A DNA stretch of 64,000 nt from the NCBI GenBank assembly GCA_038025085.1, contig CM076154.1:15846001-15910000 (forward strand), given 5' to 3'. Under the pieces are notes generated by a model. The model was not told where the DNA came from and ran no database searches. It saw nothing but the letters and a program-made list of their open reading frames with translations. Source of the DNA: Tetragonia tetragonoides. Its lineage: Eukaryota; Streptophyta; Magnoliopsida; Caryophyllales; Aizoaceae. Both the position numbers and the translations under genes were made by a program. Below, piece by piece: positions 1 to 11,009 of this stretch. Each line of letters begins with the position of its first letter. The stretch's first letter is position 1.

Positions 1-644
1 AGAGAGTTCCAATGCTTAGCAATGAAATCCTGTAAAATATTCAGTTTGGGATTCCCACCAAGAACAAAACCCACAAGGGTATTTTGCCAATAATTCACCT
101 TCTCCTCTTCAATATCCTCCATTTCAAAGCATACCATCTCAGAATCACCCACCCAAGGCACAAAATCAAGGCGCATACCCTGCCCTGAATCTTTATCCCC
201 AGCAAAAAATCGCTTCCAAGATCCATTCCCATTACCCAAATCACCATTAGAATGATTATTAACAGGGGGTATTCTCAATTCAGCATGCTCAGCGTGCAAT
301 TCAGGATTAGGGTTAAGCACAGGAATTGGGGGGTTTTCGCAATCACAGTTATTCACAGGGAGCACTACAGAATCAGAAGTAAACCCTAATTCAGCAAGTT
401 CAAAGTCAATTGGGGTACCTCGAGAGTCGCCAGATGCGCCGCCATTAACGGGTGTTGCAGGGAACACCGTGTTCACCATGAAATCCCCCAAACGCGGCTC
501 CCTCGGACTGCTCTGGGTTTGAGATATCTTCGCCGATTCACCACCATTCGCTGATTTGGAGCAATCTTTAGAACCAGGTGAAGAAGACGAAGATGGTTGT
601 GGCTTCGTCTTCCTCGGTCTCCCTCTCTTCTTCTTGTTAGACAT
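1..644 (-). CDS. DUF4283-type retroelement-derived protein, N-terminal part (runs off window edge)
   Basis: An open frame of 214 codons starts at the ATG at 644 and is still open at base 1, so the gene is partial. The N-terminus is basic, with an AT-hook-like KKKRGRPRK stretch at residues 4-12, then a long Ser/Pro/Asn-rich linker. Near residues 185-210 it has the pattern YWQNTLVGFVLGGNPKL followed by an aromatic/basic stretch, which matches the start of the DUF4283 fold. DUF4283 proteins in plants mostly come from ORF1 of L1-type LINEs, with a zinc knuckle further on; that part is outside the window. No stops or frameshifts are seen. It could be a young LINE ORF1 or a domesticated copy. The class is fairly sure, but whether it functions is unknown. 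Confidence 0.6.
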   Translation of the reverse strand, partial: MSNKKKRGRPRKTKPQPSSSSSPGSKDCSKSANGGESAKISQTQSSPREPRLGDFMVNTVFPATPVNGGASGDSRGTPIDFELAELGFTSDSVVLPVNNCDCENPPIPVLNPNPELHAEHAELRIPPVNNHSNGDLGNGNGSWKRFFAGDKDSGQGMRLDFVPWVGDSEMVCFEMEDIEEEKVNYWQNTLVGFVLGGNPKLNILQDFIAKHWNS

Positions 645-2560
645 GGCGGTCAGAGGGTGTATGATAAGCTATCGTATCGTACGCCACCAGAGCAAAAACG
701 AGCTCTCAACCGCTGATTTAGCAGAAAATCTATAGAACGAACAAACATTAACAAAACTAATATAAAACATTTATAAATTTATAGATAAAAACCGAAATGA
801 CATTTGATCATTATATGTTTTAAATTAGTTTTGATCTTTTATATATGTTTTATATAAGTTTATTTGTTTATGTTTGTATTAAACAAATTTATAGACTTTA
901 TTCATAATACCCCGGAATGATATGAATCAGTCTCGATGTCCACTTTCACCATTGATATATGTTTTATACTAATAGTTTCTTAATGTTTGTATAAACGAAC
1001 TCAATCATTACTTTCGGCCAACAACACGGTCATTTTATGGGACAAATTATATACAAGTAACACCGAAATGATCTAAATCACTCCCGAAATCCCATTTGAT
1101 CGTTTTTATATTTCTTATATTAGTTTTGTTAATGTTTGCATTATGTAGTTTGTAAAAGGTTGAAGGCTCACATCTCGGAATAATGGTCCAATATCAAGTG
1201 ACCAGGCATATAATTAGAGGGAGAGGGGCCGGGATAGGAGATCCCAAATGTTTGAGATCCAAATATCCTTCATTTGCTTAAACATCTACTCTCTCCTAGT
1301 CTCCTCCATGACCTAGACCCATCTTGTCCCTTTCTGATCTGGAGTACAAATGTGGAGCATGTACTCCTATAACACAATGGCACACTGGTACACATTTAGA
1401 TATAATTCATCCTGAATTATACTACTCGTAAGTGATGTATGCGAAATTGGAGGACATGTGCCACCATCTGATACGAATTGCAGGCTTGCAGCAGTTGTAG
1501 GACGCCAGGAACACGGCTCAAGAAAAGCTCCATTTTCTGCAGCAGGGATATGTCACCCTCCCCCCACCCCTCCATCTTGTCAACTTTTCACCGATAGACC
1601 CATGGTCCCACCTAAGTAGATGCAAGAATTTCAATTTCAATTTCAGTTTGAAAATTTTAACTTTACAAAGAAGCATGGGCGAATGAGATATTTCAGTATC
1701 AATATATACAGTATCATCATTCCTTTGTTCCTTACACCATACGCTATGTTTGACAATTTGTCTATGTTTGGGAATGGGATGATGTCAATGGAGATTTTAA
1801 TTTAGATTTATTTGTAGTGATCAAATGAGGTAGGAGTATTTTCTTAGGTAATAAACAACTAGTGACAATAATGACCTTTCCGTGCGTTGCACGTTTTTTT
1901 ATTGTCAAATGTTATTTATTTTATTGTCTGGAATTATTTAACTTGGTTCATGATATTGTCATGTTTTTACTATTCGTCTGATCATTCGACCTCCAGATAA
2001 ACCACATGCTAATATTTGAAGTGAAATTAGCCTTTGAACTTTAAAGCTAGCAGTTGGAATTATTTAGGCATTTGATCCCGATTCTATCCATTTTATTTTC
2101 ACTCGCCCATAATAAAGAACAATAATAATAATATGTTATTTTATGTCATTTTACATCAATCAGCTAACCAAACTGCTAACTTTACCGAACACTAAACCAA
2201 GTAAACAGCTAACAGTTACCTACCGCTCATGACCGCTGATAGCTAGTTCAACCGCTAACCACTAATAAAACAGCTATGATGACTACAACTACAACTAATT
2301 GTTGCTGATTAGACGCGTTCTCTCCCTTCAACATTAGGAGAATGCTAAACACATACGACACCATCCGATTAGAAGTTTTGGAGGTTTTTGAGGATGAAAA
2401 TAACAATCTTAGTTATGATGATTACTTTGAACATTACGATGTTGAATGCCCCCCCCCCCCCCATGTTCGTGTACTTGTTCAAACATATGTTCTCCCTCCA
2501 AATATCTCTCTTGCTTAAAGTACTTGAACTACAAAGAAATCAACAATTAGTTAGTTCATA
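645..2560. other. AT-rich intergenic DNA, no gene seen
   Basis: This is the upstream flank of the DUF4283 ORF. It contains short inverted repeats such as the GTGCGTTGCAC motif near 1880, a stretch near 2150-2290 rich in GCTAAC/AGCTA words that looks like an old MITE, and a 14-base C run at 2449-2462. I see no open frame with family features. Confidence 0.5.
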
Positions 2561-2793
2561 GAGCATCTCCAATGGTACAAAGCTTTAGAGAGGTTTTTTT
2601 CTATGCTCCCAAAAATCCATTTATATAAACCTCTTGTACACTATGCCACAAACCTCTAATCAGTTTATTGTCTATGTCACATCATAACCCAAAAATCAGG
2701 TTTGTGTAAAAGTTGGACTTTTAGGTTTATCACTATGAAAATGAGGTTTTTTTCCTTATAAACCTCCTTACAAACCATGCATTGGAGATGCTC
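2561..2793. mobile_element. MITE with 14-bp perfect terminal inverted repeats
   Basis: GAGCATCTCCAATG at 2561-2574 is repeated inverted as CATTGGAGATGCTC at 2780-2793. The element is about 233 bp and non-coding. This terminal sequence is typical of abundant plant MITEs, probably PIF/Harbinger or a related group. A clean target duplication could not be fixed (ATA on the left, TTA on the right), so the superfamily is uncertain. Confidence 0.65.
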
Positions 2794-3952
2794 TTAGTTT
2801 CTTTAATGGAGTATAATAAATATGATAAACGGAGTATTTAGTTATATATTTGATACTGACGGCATGATATTTTTTAGGCCGCTGTTATTGCCAGACTAAA
2901 AAATACTATTGTCAGGCCGCTAATATTATTTAGTTGACAATCTAGCCCTTCCTTATAAAAAAGGCAATGCGATTTATTCTCTCTCTTTATAATATGGATT
3001 TGTGTACACTTGCCTTATTTGCAATATTGAGTATCTGAGCATTTTAATCAAAATGATAACTCATATAAAAATCTTTCCAAATTCGTTTCAAGAAAAATAA
3101 AAATGAAACTTGCTAAAGATACATATTATATTTTCATTCCTACAAAATACTCCATATCCAAGAAATTAAGTGTTCATATACATTTGATTAGTTGATCAAA
3201 CAAGATATCACATAAAATTAAATATTTGGAAAACATAAGAATTAGGCATGTTGATCGGCATTCGTAATTCATGAACCAACTAATTTATGAAAGCTTCTAA
3301 AAATTCCGAGATCATCACTCTGACAAAATATATTGATCAAGTAAGCTCCCACCTCATAAGTTTTCCTTAATTATGAATTCTTTTTCCACTTTAATTTGCT
3401 GTACCATTGAATTGGAGAACGATCTGTTCCTTGTAAACTCATTTAAGCTACGTTGTAGGCAATGCAATAAGGATGTCCTAAGATGGGTCTTGATATTTTA
3501 AGACTCTAGCTCTTTAAGACCCAACAATAAGCCCTTACTAGTGAGTAATACTAAATAACTCAAACAAAACTATTGGTGGATCCTGCATGACTTAAGAACC
3601 AAAAACATAGTAAAAAGATGATGTGGTAAGTCTTAAGAGTTCTAAAAGTCTTTAGCAATAATGAAACATTTATTTACCGTAAAATATTGTCACTGGCCAA
3701 GAAGTGATATTCAAAATTATATCTCTAGCAATTAGTGGACGTTACTATAACAAGTAACAAAGAAGTTAAGTGATATTCAAAATTATATCTCTAACAAATA
3801 ACAAAGAAGTTAACCACCCTCCCACAAAAAGTCCATCTCGATTCTCGTAAATAATACTCCAGTGGACTAGCAAATGCACTGAGTTTCCATATACACCAAC
3901 TGAACTATGCACTAACTGTTTTTTCATCTTTCCTTTTCATATTGGTCGCTTT
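2794..3952. other. Intergenic / possible 5' region of the GTE gene
   Basis: AT-rich DNA without a recognisable gene. A stretch near 3480-3660 carries inverted GGGTCTTGA.. and ..AAGACTC-like words and may be a decayed MITE. Upstream exons of the GTE gene could lie here, but I could not place them. Confidence 0.35.
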
Positions 3953-4242
3953 ATGAAGACAGAAATGGGTGCCGCTGAAGTAGAAACAATTCTAGCTCAA
4001 AATGCTGTGGCAAGGAAAATCCCAAAGATAAAAATTCTTACTAAGAAGCGTTTTAGTGCATGTGAATTCTTGAAGCAAGTAACTACAGAGAACCTGGAGA
4101 AGTCAGCATCAATTAATAATCAAAGGACTACTTACGCTGGCAGTGAAAAGCTTAACTGCTCTATTCTGGGAACAAAACGTAAGCATGAAGGAGCATTAGA
4201 AGGTCTGAAAGAGAAGAGACTGAAGATGGATCGAAGTGCTAC
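3953..4242 (+). pseudogene. 5' exon of a GTE-type bromodomain gene, cut by a CACTA insertion
   Basis: From the ATG at 3953 the frame encodes about 96 residues of a basic, low-complexity N-terminal region ending in KRKHEG...KRLKMDRSAT. In plant GTE bromodomain proteins a KMDR..T.QC..IL..LM segment directly precedes the bromodomain. Here the frame reaches the stop TAG at 4244-4246 only because transposon sequence begins at 4243. Its natural continuation is at 8641: gct-ac at 4238-4242 joined to c-ttt-cat-tgt gives an unbroken frame into the bromodomain (8641-9052). The TAC at 4240-4242 and at 8638-8640 is the target-site duplication. An earlier first exon may exist upstream. As it stands this exon can only make a short truncated peptide. 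Confidence 0.75.
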
Positions 4243-4913
4243 ATAGCAAAGAAGGGGAGTTGAAAAGAGTTTTAGCCCGTGACTTAAATCCTCATGTTAA
4301 AAAACTGAGTGGTTATATACTTAATGGCTATAAGTTCCTTATAGTAGACCATGAAAGAAATAGAAAAACACAGAATTCTGGGGTGGTTGTTGAAGCCGAT
4401 GGAGACAGTTACTATGGAAAGCTCACAGGAATTTATGAATTAGACTATTTTGGGGCTTGTAAGGTTGTGGTTTTCCGATGTGATTGGGTGGATATAACTT
4501 CACCAAGGGGTTTAAAGTTGGATGATGCAAATCGTCCTTCTGTTAATTTCTCTAAGCTGATGCACACTGGCCGATTTCTAAAAGATGACCCTTTTGTTTT
4601 CTCATCTCAAGTTAAACGAGTTTTTTATGTAGAGGATGAAATAAAGAAGGGATGGTTTCATGTTGTTAGAAACAAGCCAAGAGACTTGTATGATTTAGGT
4701 GCTGATCCAGAGAGGATTGATGATGTAGATGCTTTTCTTTACAAGTTAAGTTCAACATGTAATAAGCTACCAATGATGACTTTGTTAACTGCTTTTCACC
4801 CTCTGTTTTGGAATCATGAATCATTTATCTTTGCTGAGCATTATCTTTTACAGGAGTATCTTTGGTTGTTAACTGCATTATTGAATGCTTTGTCCATTCA
4901 GTCCTTTATGTGA
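4243..4913 (+). pseudogene. TNP2-like CACTA transposase, C-terminal fragment (DUF4216)
   Basis: About 220 codons are open. Key segments are NGYKFLIVDHERNRKTQNSG, then GDSYYGKLTGIYELDYFG, KVVVFRCDWVD, VNFSKLMHTG, PFVFSSQVKRVFYVED and W.HVVRNKPRDLYDLG. In that order these define DUF4216, the C-terminal domain of En/Spm-type TNP2 transposases. The catalytic core and DUF4218, which should precede it, are absent, so this is only the tail of the protein. The frame is entered from the GTE exon side without an ATG of its own; the ATG at 4236 spans the junction and is probably fortuitous. Confidence 0.85.
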
Positions 4914-5052
4914 GTTTTCACAATGTCGTGTGCCGTTAGTAAGCCAGACTACGGTGTCTGTTAATGTTTTCCATGAGATGTATACTACACAAATTGTGAA
5001 CTCATTTGTTGTGTTCTTACAGCTTTTTGCAGGTAATAAAAAAAAGAAGAAA

Positions 5053-7140
5053 ATGTTTAGAAGCAAACGAGCTAAAGCCAATTCCACAACAAGCGAGCCA
5101 ATAGAGTCAACTATGAATAAGATTGACGAGTCACATGGAAGGCGTCAATCTGCAGTCCATATGCACTTAGCCACGCCAGGGCACTCTCCTACGCGGAGAG
5201 ACTCTCCATTAAGAAACTCTTCGCTGAGCTCATACCAAGAGTTTAATGCCAAGAAATCAACTTGGAGGATCGAGACACTCTCCACCACCAAGGGAATCTA
5301 TACAGAGACACTCTTCTCCACCGAGGGACTCTCCTCCACCTAGGTACTCTCCCCCGACTAGGCACTCTACCCCGCCGGGACACTATCCACAACCAAGGCA
5401 CTCACGTCAAATAAACTCTTCGCAAAGGTCATACCAAGCTTTTAATGAAGATGAGCTTGATGAAGATCAGGATCAATCTCAAAACTCTTCTCATGGATCT
5501 CGAAGAATGTCATGGAGTAACAACATTTCCTTTAATCAAAATGATGTTGTCAAGACCATAGGTGACATTTCTTTTAATTTTAATCTCTATATTGTTCAAA
5601 ATGTTCAAATCTTTACCCTTTATCATATTTGTTTTCTTTTTATTAGATGCTGATCTCAAAGTTGGAGAAGAAAGAGGTGTTATACTTCCTTCTCATGTGT
5701 GGTGTTTAGAAGAAGGAAAGAAATATGTGGTTGAATTTAATGACCTTAAGCAACCAGTTGGGAAGGGTGGACATATCTTTGTTAGATTTCTTGGAGATAT
5801 AGCTAAAACTGGGGAGCTTTGTCCCGTTGGTGAACGGAATTGGCATCATGTGGATAACGTTTATAAAACAGAGATTGTGAGAGTGGTTTGGGTAAGAAAA
5901 CTATCATTTGTAGCTTGCTTTGCCAGAGATATATGTTAAACTTATATCATTCGTCATATTTTACATGCAGAGCAAGTTTCTACTGCCTAATGACTCTGAA
6001 ATTGATGGAGGAGTGCTTTCGCACGTTAATGAGTTGTGGAAGACTTATAGGTATAGATTAAAAAAACTATACTTTGATCCCACTAAAACACAACTACAAA
6101 ATGCAAGTAAGGTTCCTCCTGATGTGATTAAGCAGCAATGGATAGACTTAGTTGCTTATTGGTGCTTGAGTAAGGGAAAGGTATGGATATGCCATTAATC
6201 TTCTTCCGAATGGGTAGAATCTGTGAGTGTTCATGATATTATATTGTCATTCATGTTTTTCTAATTTGTGCAGAATCTGTCATCCATCGGAAAAAGATCA
6301 CGTGCTGAGAAATCCCACTATCATACTACTGGTTCAAAGAGTTTCGCGCATAAGAGACATGACTTTGTAAGATTTGGTTACCTAAACCTAGAAAACATAC
6401 ATATTTTTATCCTTGGTTAATGTCTGATTTGCCTTATACTTCTAGGTTAAGAATTCAAAAGAGAACCCAGCAATCTGGAATTTGCCAAGGTAACTCATCA
6501 AAGAAAAGACGGAAGCTATGTGGAAAATTCAGACACTAAGGAGCTATTGGTGGGTGCACTTGTGATGATGGTTATTGCCTGTTTTTCTTTTTTCTTTTTA
6601 GGCGGCAAATTAATGGTTAGCTTACACAACTAACTTGCTGTGACCGCAACTTGTCTTGTTGCTGAAACTTTTGTGCAATCCAACTTTTTTGTTTTTGTGT
6701 CTCAGTGCTAAGAGTGTAAATAATTGTTGTAGGACACTGCTAAAAACATGGTTACAGAACGTATGGAAAAATCTCTGGGAAGATTGCTAGCAGAAGTGGA
6801 GAACGAGGTTTTTGATGAGTTGATGTATAGCAATGAAAAGCCTAATCCGCGCTTGGTGGGTTATGGTTTTGGAGTGTCTTGGCGTCAAGTTTATGGACTT
6901 AAAGCTCAGCTAAAGAAATTTCACGGCGCTTGAGAACACCTCTGCTCAATTGCTACGATCGAAGAGTTCAATGAAATGAAAAAGAGAAATGTGGAGCTTG
7001 AGAACACTTGCGCACATCTGAATTCCAAACTGAATTGTATCACCTCTGCTCTGTCTAGGTATGGTATAGAACTTGGTGACTCAACTGAGATTCCTTCCAT
7101 GGAAAGTGGTCAACAAAGAAACCATGCGGCTCATATAAAT
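5053..7140 (+). pseudogene. TNPA-like / Ptta-En/Spm plant transposase, decayed, several exons
   Basis: An exon beginning near the ATG at 5053 encodes a Ser/Arg/Pro-rich segment with RHSPP-type repeats; the frame shifts near 5240. Exons at about 5646-5895, 5970-6180, 6275-6368 and 6745-6930 carry the diagnostic order: a valine-rich segment ending WHHVDNVYK, LPNDSE...LWKTYRYRLKKLYF, PPDVIKQQWIDLVAYW, SIGKRSRAEKSHYHTTGSKS, THQRKDGSYVENS, then an ELMYSNEKPNPRLVGYG segment. This is the plant transposase family Ptta/En/Spm (PF03004). A coiled-coil-like KKRNVELENTCAHLNSKL segment follows at 6976-7100. A frame break near 6485 and the one near 5240 make it a likely pseudogene. In intact elements this product binds subterminal repeats. 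Confidence 0.75.
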
Positions 7141-7293
7141 GTTAGTGCACTTAAACTTTTCTTTGTCTTTTGTAAGCTTATTGCTCCCTATTTCTGTGGG
7201 CTTTTTTTTTTTGGTTTGGTTTAGTTGTGCCTTGTGAGCTTATTGTTTCAGTAAAGTGTGGTTTGGTTTTGCTATTGTTTCTAGTGTTTGTTA

Positions 7294-7850
7294 TGCTGTC
7301 ATTGTCGTTATGTGCTATATGATCCGTCATTTACAAGTGTTGGAGATTGAATGTGAAAAAGTAAAACTATTGCTTGTGTTTTTCTATTGTCATGCTGTTT
7401 TTTTGCTGTTACTATGCTGCTGCTATTTTTTTTGTCTCTTTTCTGTTGCTGTTTTTCTGTTGTTGCACTGTTGCTGTTGCTGTTTTTCTGTTGCTGTTGC
7501 TGTTTTTTTTTGTTGTTTCACTGTTGCTGTTTTTCTGATGCTGCGCTGTTGCTGTTTTTCTGATGCTTGGGAGAAAACTGTGGAGATTGAATGTGAAGAA
7601 GTAAAACTATTGCTGTCATTGTCGTTATGTGCTATATGATCCGTCATTTAAAAGTGTTGGAGATTGAATGTGAAGAAGTAAAACTATTGCTTGTGTTTTT
7701 TCTATTGTCATGCTGTTTTTTTGCTGTTACTATGCTGCTGTTATTTTTCTGTCTCTTTTCTGTTGCTGTTTTTCTGTTGTTGCACTGTTGCTGTTGCTGT
7801 TTTTTGTTGCTGCACTGTTGCTGTTTTGCATTCTGTTTTTGTTTTTTTTG
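7294..7850 (+). repeat. 317-bp tandem duplication inside the CACTA element
   Basis: The segment starting TGCTGTCATTGTCGTTATG at 7294 recurs at 7611, giving a 317-bp period. The second copy is shortened. Each copy contains T/GCTG-rich low-complexity runs (TTGCTGTT...), which create long but meaningless open frames on both strands. Confidence 0.8.
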
Positions 7851-8340
7851 TATTAGAAATATCTTACCATTATTTTTTACATGGGACTCATAGGCCTCTC
7901 GAAACATTTCAAGTCGTGGAAATGGAAGTCAAGATGACAGTTCTAGCCGAAGGTCAAGAAGCTCTACTCGAGTTCATGAAGATTGAAGCTGAAGATCAAT
8001 TGCTCAATATTGAAGCCTAAGAAGATTAATTGCTCTGTCTTCAGCTTGTTGTCTTAGTTTACGTTTCTTTAGTTGTTTTCTATTGAATACTGTCATGACT
8101 TACAGACTTGTTTCTTTCTAATGATGGTGTACTTGTTTTCCAAACACTGACAAGATGACGTTTCTTTATTGACATAATAGAGATTTTTATATGCATTTAT
8201 GGTGTCTTGATCAAACAACCATATATATACACATTACGGACTTACGGTAGCTACGTGTACTACCGTAATGTTAAATTATTTTTTCCGTTTTATTTTTGAA
8301 TATAATTTGTCACAGCTCCTCCCAAAAAAAAGTCACTGTG

Positions 8341-8637
8341 AAAAGCGTGGCAAAGTCTTCCTGGGAAATTATTTTACCGCTCAAAATTATTAAAATATAT
8401 TTCCCGCTTAAAATTGCAGGAAAGATTTCTGCACATATTATTACGCTGGTAAGCGTGGCAAACTTGAATGTATCAGCGGAAAAAATCATGGAAACAAGCG
8501 TGGCAAAAAAGCATGGTAAAAATTCCACCCAACTTTTTGCCACGCTTTTTCCAACCGTGGCAAAATGTTTTTGCCACGCTTAGTAGCGTGGAAAGGCCCG
8601 CATTTCACCGTGGAGAACCGCCATTCTTGTTGTAGTG
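8341..8637. repeat. CACTA right subterminal repeats and terminus
   Basis: The motif GCGTGGCAAA recurs directly and inverted (near 8344, 8452, 8498, 8540, 8557, 8570), up to the terminal TTGTAGTG at 8630-8637. Clusters of a short motif in both orientations next to the terminus are the normal binding region for the TNPA-type protein of CACTA elements. Confidence 0.75.
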
Positions 8638-8671
8638 TACCTTTCATTGTGTTTCCATTCTTGGGAAGCTG

Positions 8672-10112
8672 ATGAAACAGAGGGACAGTTGTGTATTCAA
8701 CGAGCCAGTGGATCCCGTTCTATTGCACATTCCTGACTATTTTGACGTGATAAAAAGACCTATGAATCTGGGCACCATTAAACAGAAATTGGACCGAAAC
8801 ATTTACACTGATGTTGAAGAGTTTGAATCTGATGTCAGACTGACTTTCTCCAATGCTATGCTGTACAATCCTCCCGGCCACTGGGTTCATAATGCTGCAA
8901 AGGAAAAGATGATGATGTTTGGTAACCTTTGGAAACCAGTAAAGGCGAAATTTAATAGACAGCGCGAAAGTTTAAAGCAACTGACTCCTGAGAAGAACAT
9001 TAGAACTACACATGATGTGAACAGAAAATTTGAAGGAAGTCTTTCATACCATGTAAGAACTGATCTGTAACTACTTATTGCTTTACTTATTCTTGGAAAT
9101 TGTTGAAATTGCAAAAATGAATTGCATGTTTACATTTACTGTCTGTATATTCAGGGTGATAGAACTGATCCAGTGAAATTCCAGCAAGAGAAAGAGAGAC
9201 TGGAGAGTAGGCAGCATGAAGGTGCCTATAGAGCTAAAACTGAAGCTCAAATCAGAGCTGCTGAATCAGCTTCACGGCTAAAAGCAGTGTCGGAGCGCAA
9301 AAAACAACGGGAGCAAGAGAGGAAGGCAGCTAGGATTGCACTTGAGAAGGTCGATTTAACCTTTCATGGTCCTCGGAAAAATATAATATTTTCAAAGGTT
9401 TCTGCTGAATATTTTCATCTAATGCTTATTTGTTTTTATGCCTATGCAGATGGAACGATCCACTGATCTGGATGATAACTTCCATTTTTCTAGAGAACTT
9501 GAGTCTCTAGTTGGGAGCCCTTTGTTTCCAGTACGCCAATGTGTGAAAGAAGAAGACCCTGCAACTGCCCTTTTCAATTACATCAGAAGAATTAGTAAAA
9601 CTGAAGTCACTGATGTAACGCTAGTCATGGAGAAAAGTCTCACAGAAACTGATGTCAAGGAACATCAGGCTCGATTGGCCATCCCTCAAGGAGCGATAAA
9701 GACTTCTTTTTTAACACAATCTGAAGAACAGAAGATTATTCAAAAGAGGGAAAGGTTGAATGTGAAGGTGTTTGGATCACTGTCATTAGGGGAGCATGAA
9801 TTGAAGCTTACTCGATGGGACTCTGCTGCCAATAAGCATGGAGAGAAGCGTGGGTGGAAATATGTATTGAATGGTCAATGGAAAACATTCATGACAGAAA
9901 ATAAGCTTAAAGCAGGCCAATTGATTCAGCTTTGGTCTTTTCGTCGTCAGGGCAGTCTTTGTTTTGCTGTTGTTGGCATCCAAAACAAGAGCAACAAATT
10001 CATCATAAAACTTGTTCCACAACTTCAAGGCTTGTCAAAGGAAAATCAAACAGAACAGAAGATGGCAAAAACTCGTCCTAGGTGTCTGACGCCTGCTGTA
10101 TCTTCAGCATGA
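8672..10112 (+). CDS. Chimeric bromodomain (GTE) - B3 domain protein
   Basis: Three exons join in one open frame: 8672-9052, 9155-9349 and 9450-10112, 412 residues if translation starts at the ATG at 8672. Donors are CAT|GTAAGA and AAG|GTCGAT; acceptors are TTCAG and TGCAG. Residues 1-127 are a bromodomain lacking only the first helix turn: VFNEPVDPV, IPDYFDVIKRPMNLGTI, DVRLTFSNAMLYNPPG with the acetyl-lysine-binding Asn. Residues 128-210 are Glu/Arg/Ala-rich helix ending RKAARIALEKMERS.DLDDN, typical of the GTE8/10/11-type C-terminus. The NET domain normally between them is missing. From about residue 225 it is a B3 domain (LAIPQGAIKTSFLT, LKLTRWDSAANKHG, QLIQLWSFRRQGSLCFAVVG), nearly identical to the gene at 25581. 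Homology to the B3 genes begins abruptly at 9545. An in-frame 30-bp loss removes the PLADLTWKKK region. It could be an expressed chimera under a CACTA-derived or new promoter, or a dead by-product. Confidence 0.7.
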
Positions 10113-11009
10113 GGAACTATTGTTTTGTTAGTCATTCTGAGTTAGGAAGTTCTGGTTTTTATTGATTCAGACATTCAATCATTGTCTGTATACTGAATTA
10201 TGTATGACTGCATATCTTGATATGTACTTATGTAGTAGTTGTGAATGTCAATTACAATTTTAAGTTCCTTCAATTGGGCATATATTAGGTATATACTGAT
10301 TTTATTGATGGTATTGAAAAGTAGGTGTTAAATCTGTTAATGTCTGAGTTTCAATGAGTATTTGCTCTTTTCATTAATAATTGACTGGCTCAAATCAAGT
10401 ACTCTAGTCTATAGTAATTTTGCTGCACTTTTTTTTTTTTGCAAGAGCTATATTACCAACAATTGATCTTACTGCTGGGATTTGTGCTGTCATCTGTGTT
10501 CTGAATTCTTATTGTGTCTTGAAGAACTTCAATGGTCTTTGTATTTTCTTTCTTTCATTTTTCTTTTTTCTCCGTTGCCATGTAGCTTGTGTCTAGTCGA
10601 CCAAGCTTAAGTTTTTGTTCTAGACTTTGTTGATATAGTGTACACTGATAAGTAGTGCTACAATGATAGTCTGATAGTGCAGACTTCTTTGCAAAATTAT
10701 TTGCTTTACTTCATATGCTACTCAAATTTCGAAAACCTTTTAACTAAACTGTATGAGTTTTGTTTACCTGAATCTTTACTTGACACAAATTCAATACACT
10801 ATCAGATGTTTGTCGATTATATCCAATTCTCCTTTGTCTTCTAGCAGAATTACAGCTAGATTTACTTTCAGTAGAACTGTCTATTGATACTTCAAACTAT
10901 CAGGTCCTACTGTATTTCATGTGTTGCAGATAAGAATTAGCTTCACCAAATGCAACTCTTACGCAGCAAACCAAATCTACACACTTGCCTCCTTCAGTTC
11001 AATACTTGG
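10113..11009. other. 3' flank of the chimeric gene
   Basis: The first ~270 bp resemble the 3' region of the B3 gene at 15132 (shared words such as GACTGCATATCTT, ACTTATGTAGTAG, GTGAATGTCAATT) rather than that at 25581. This is probable 3' UTR and downstream DNA. The rest to 11009 is AT-rich without a recognisable gene. Confidence 0.5.

Larger units (their letters stand above)
4243..8637 (+). mobile_element. CACTA (En/Spm) transposon, left-truncated, inside the GTE gene
   Basis: This 4395-bp element is flanked by TAC on both sides. The right end is intact (TTCTTGTTGTAGTG, 8624-8637) and is preceded by CACTA-style subterminal repeats. The left end has no CACTAC terminus: the sequence after the left TAC goes straight into TNP2 coding sequence. 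It carries the last part of a TNP2-like gene (DUF4216) and a second, TNPA/Ptta-like gene, both plus strand and both decayed. The missing left end and most of TNP2 imply a deletion of several kb whose break lies at or within a base or two of the TAC. It cannot move by itself. Confidence 0.85.

Noticed and set aside
7256..8020. Several Cys/Leu/Phe- or Gln/Lys-rich open frames on both strands
   Set aside because: They are read-throughs of TTGCTGTT-type low-complexity repeats inside the CACTA element.
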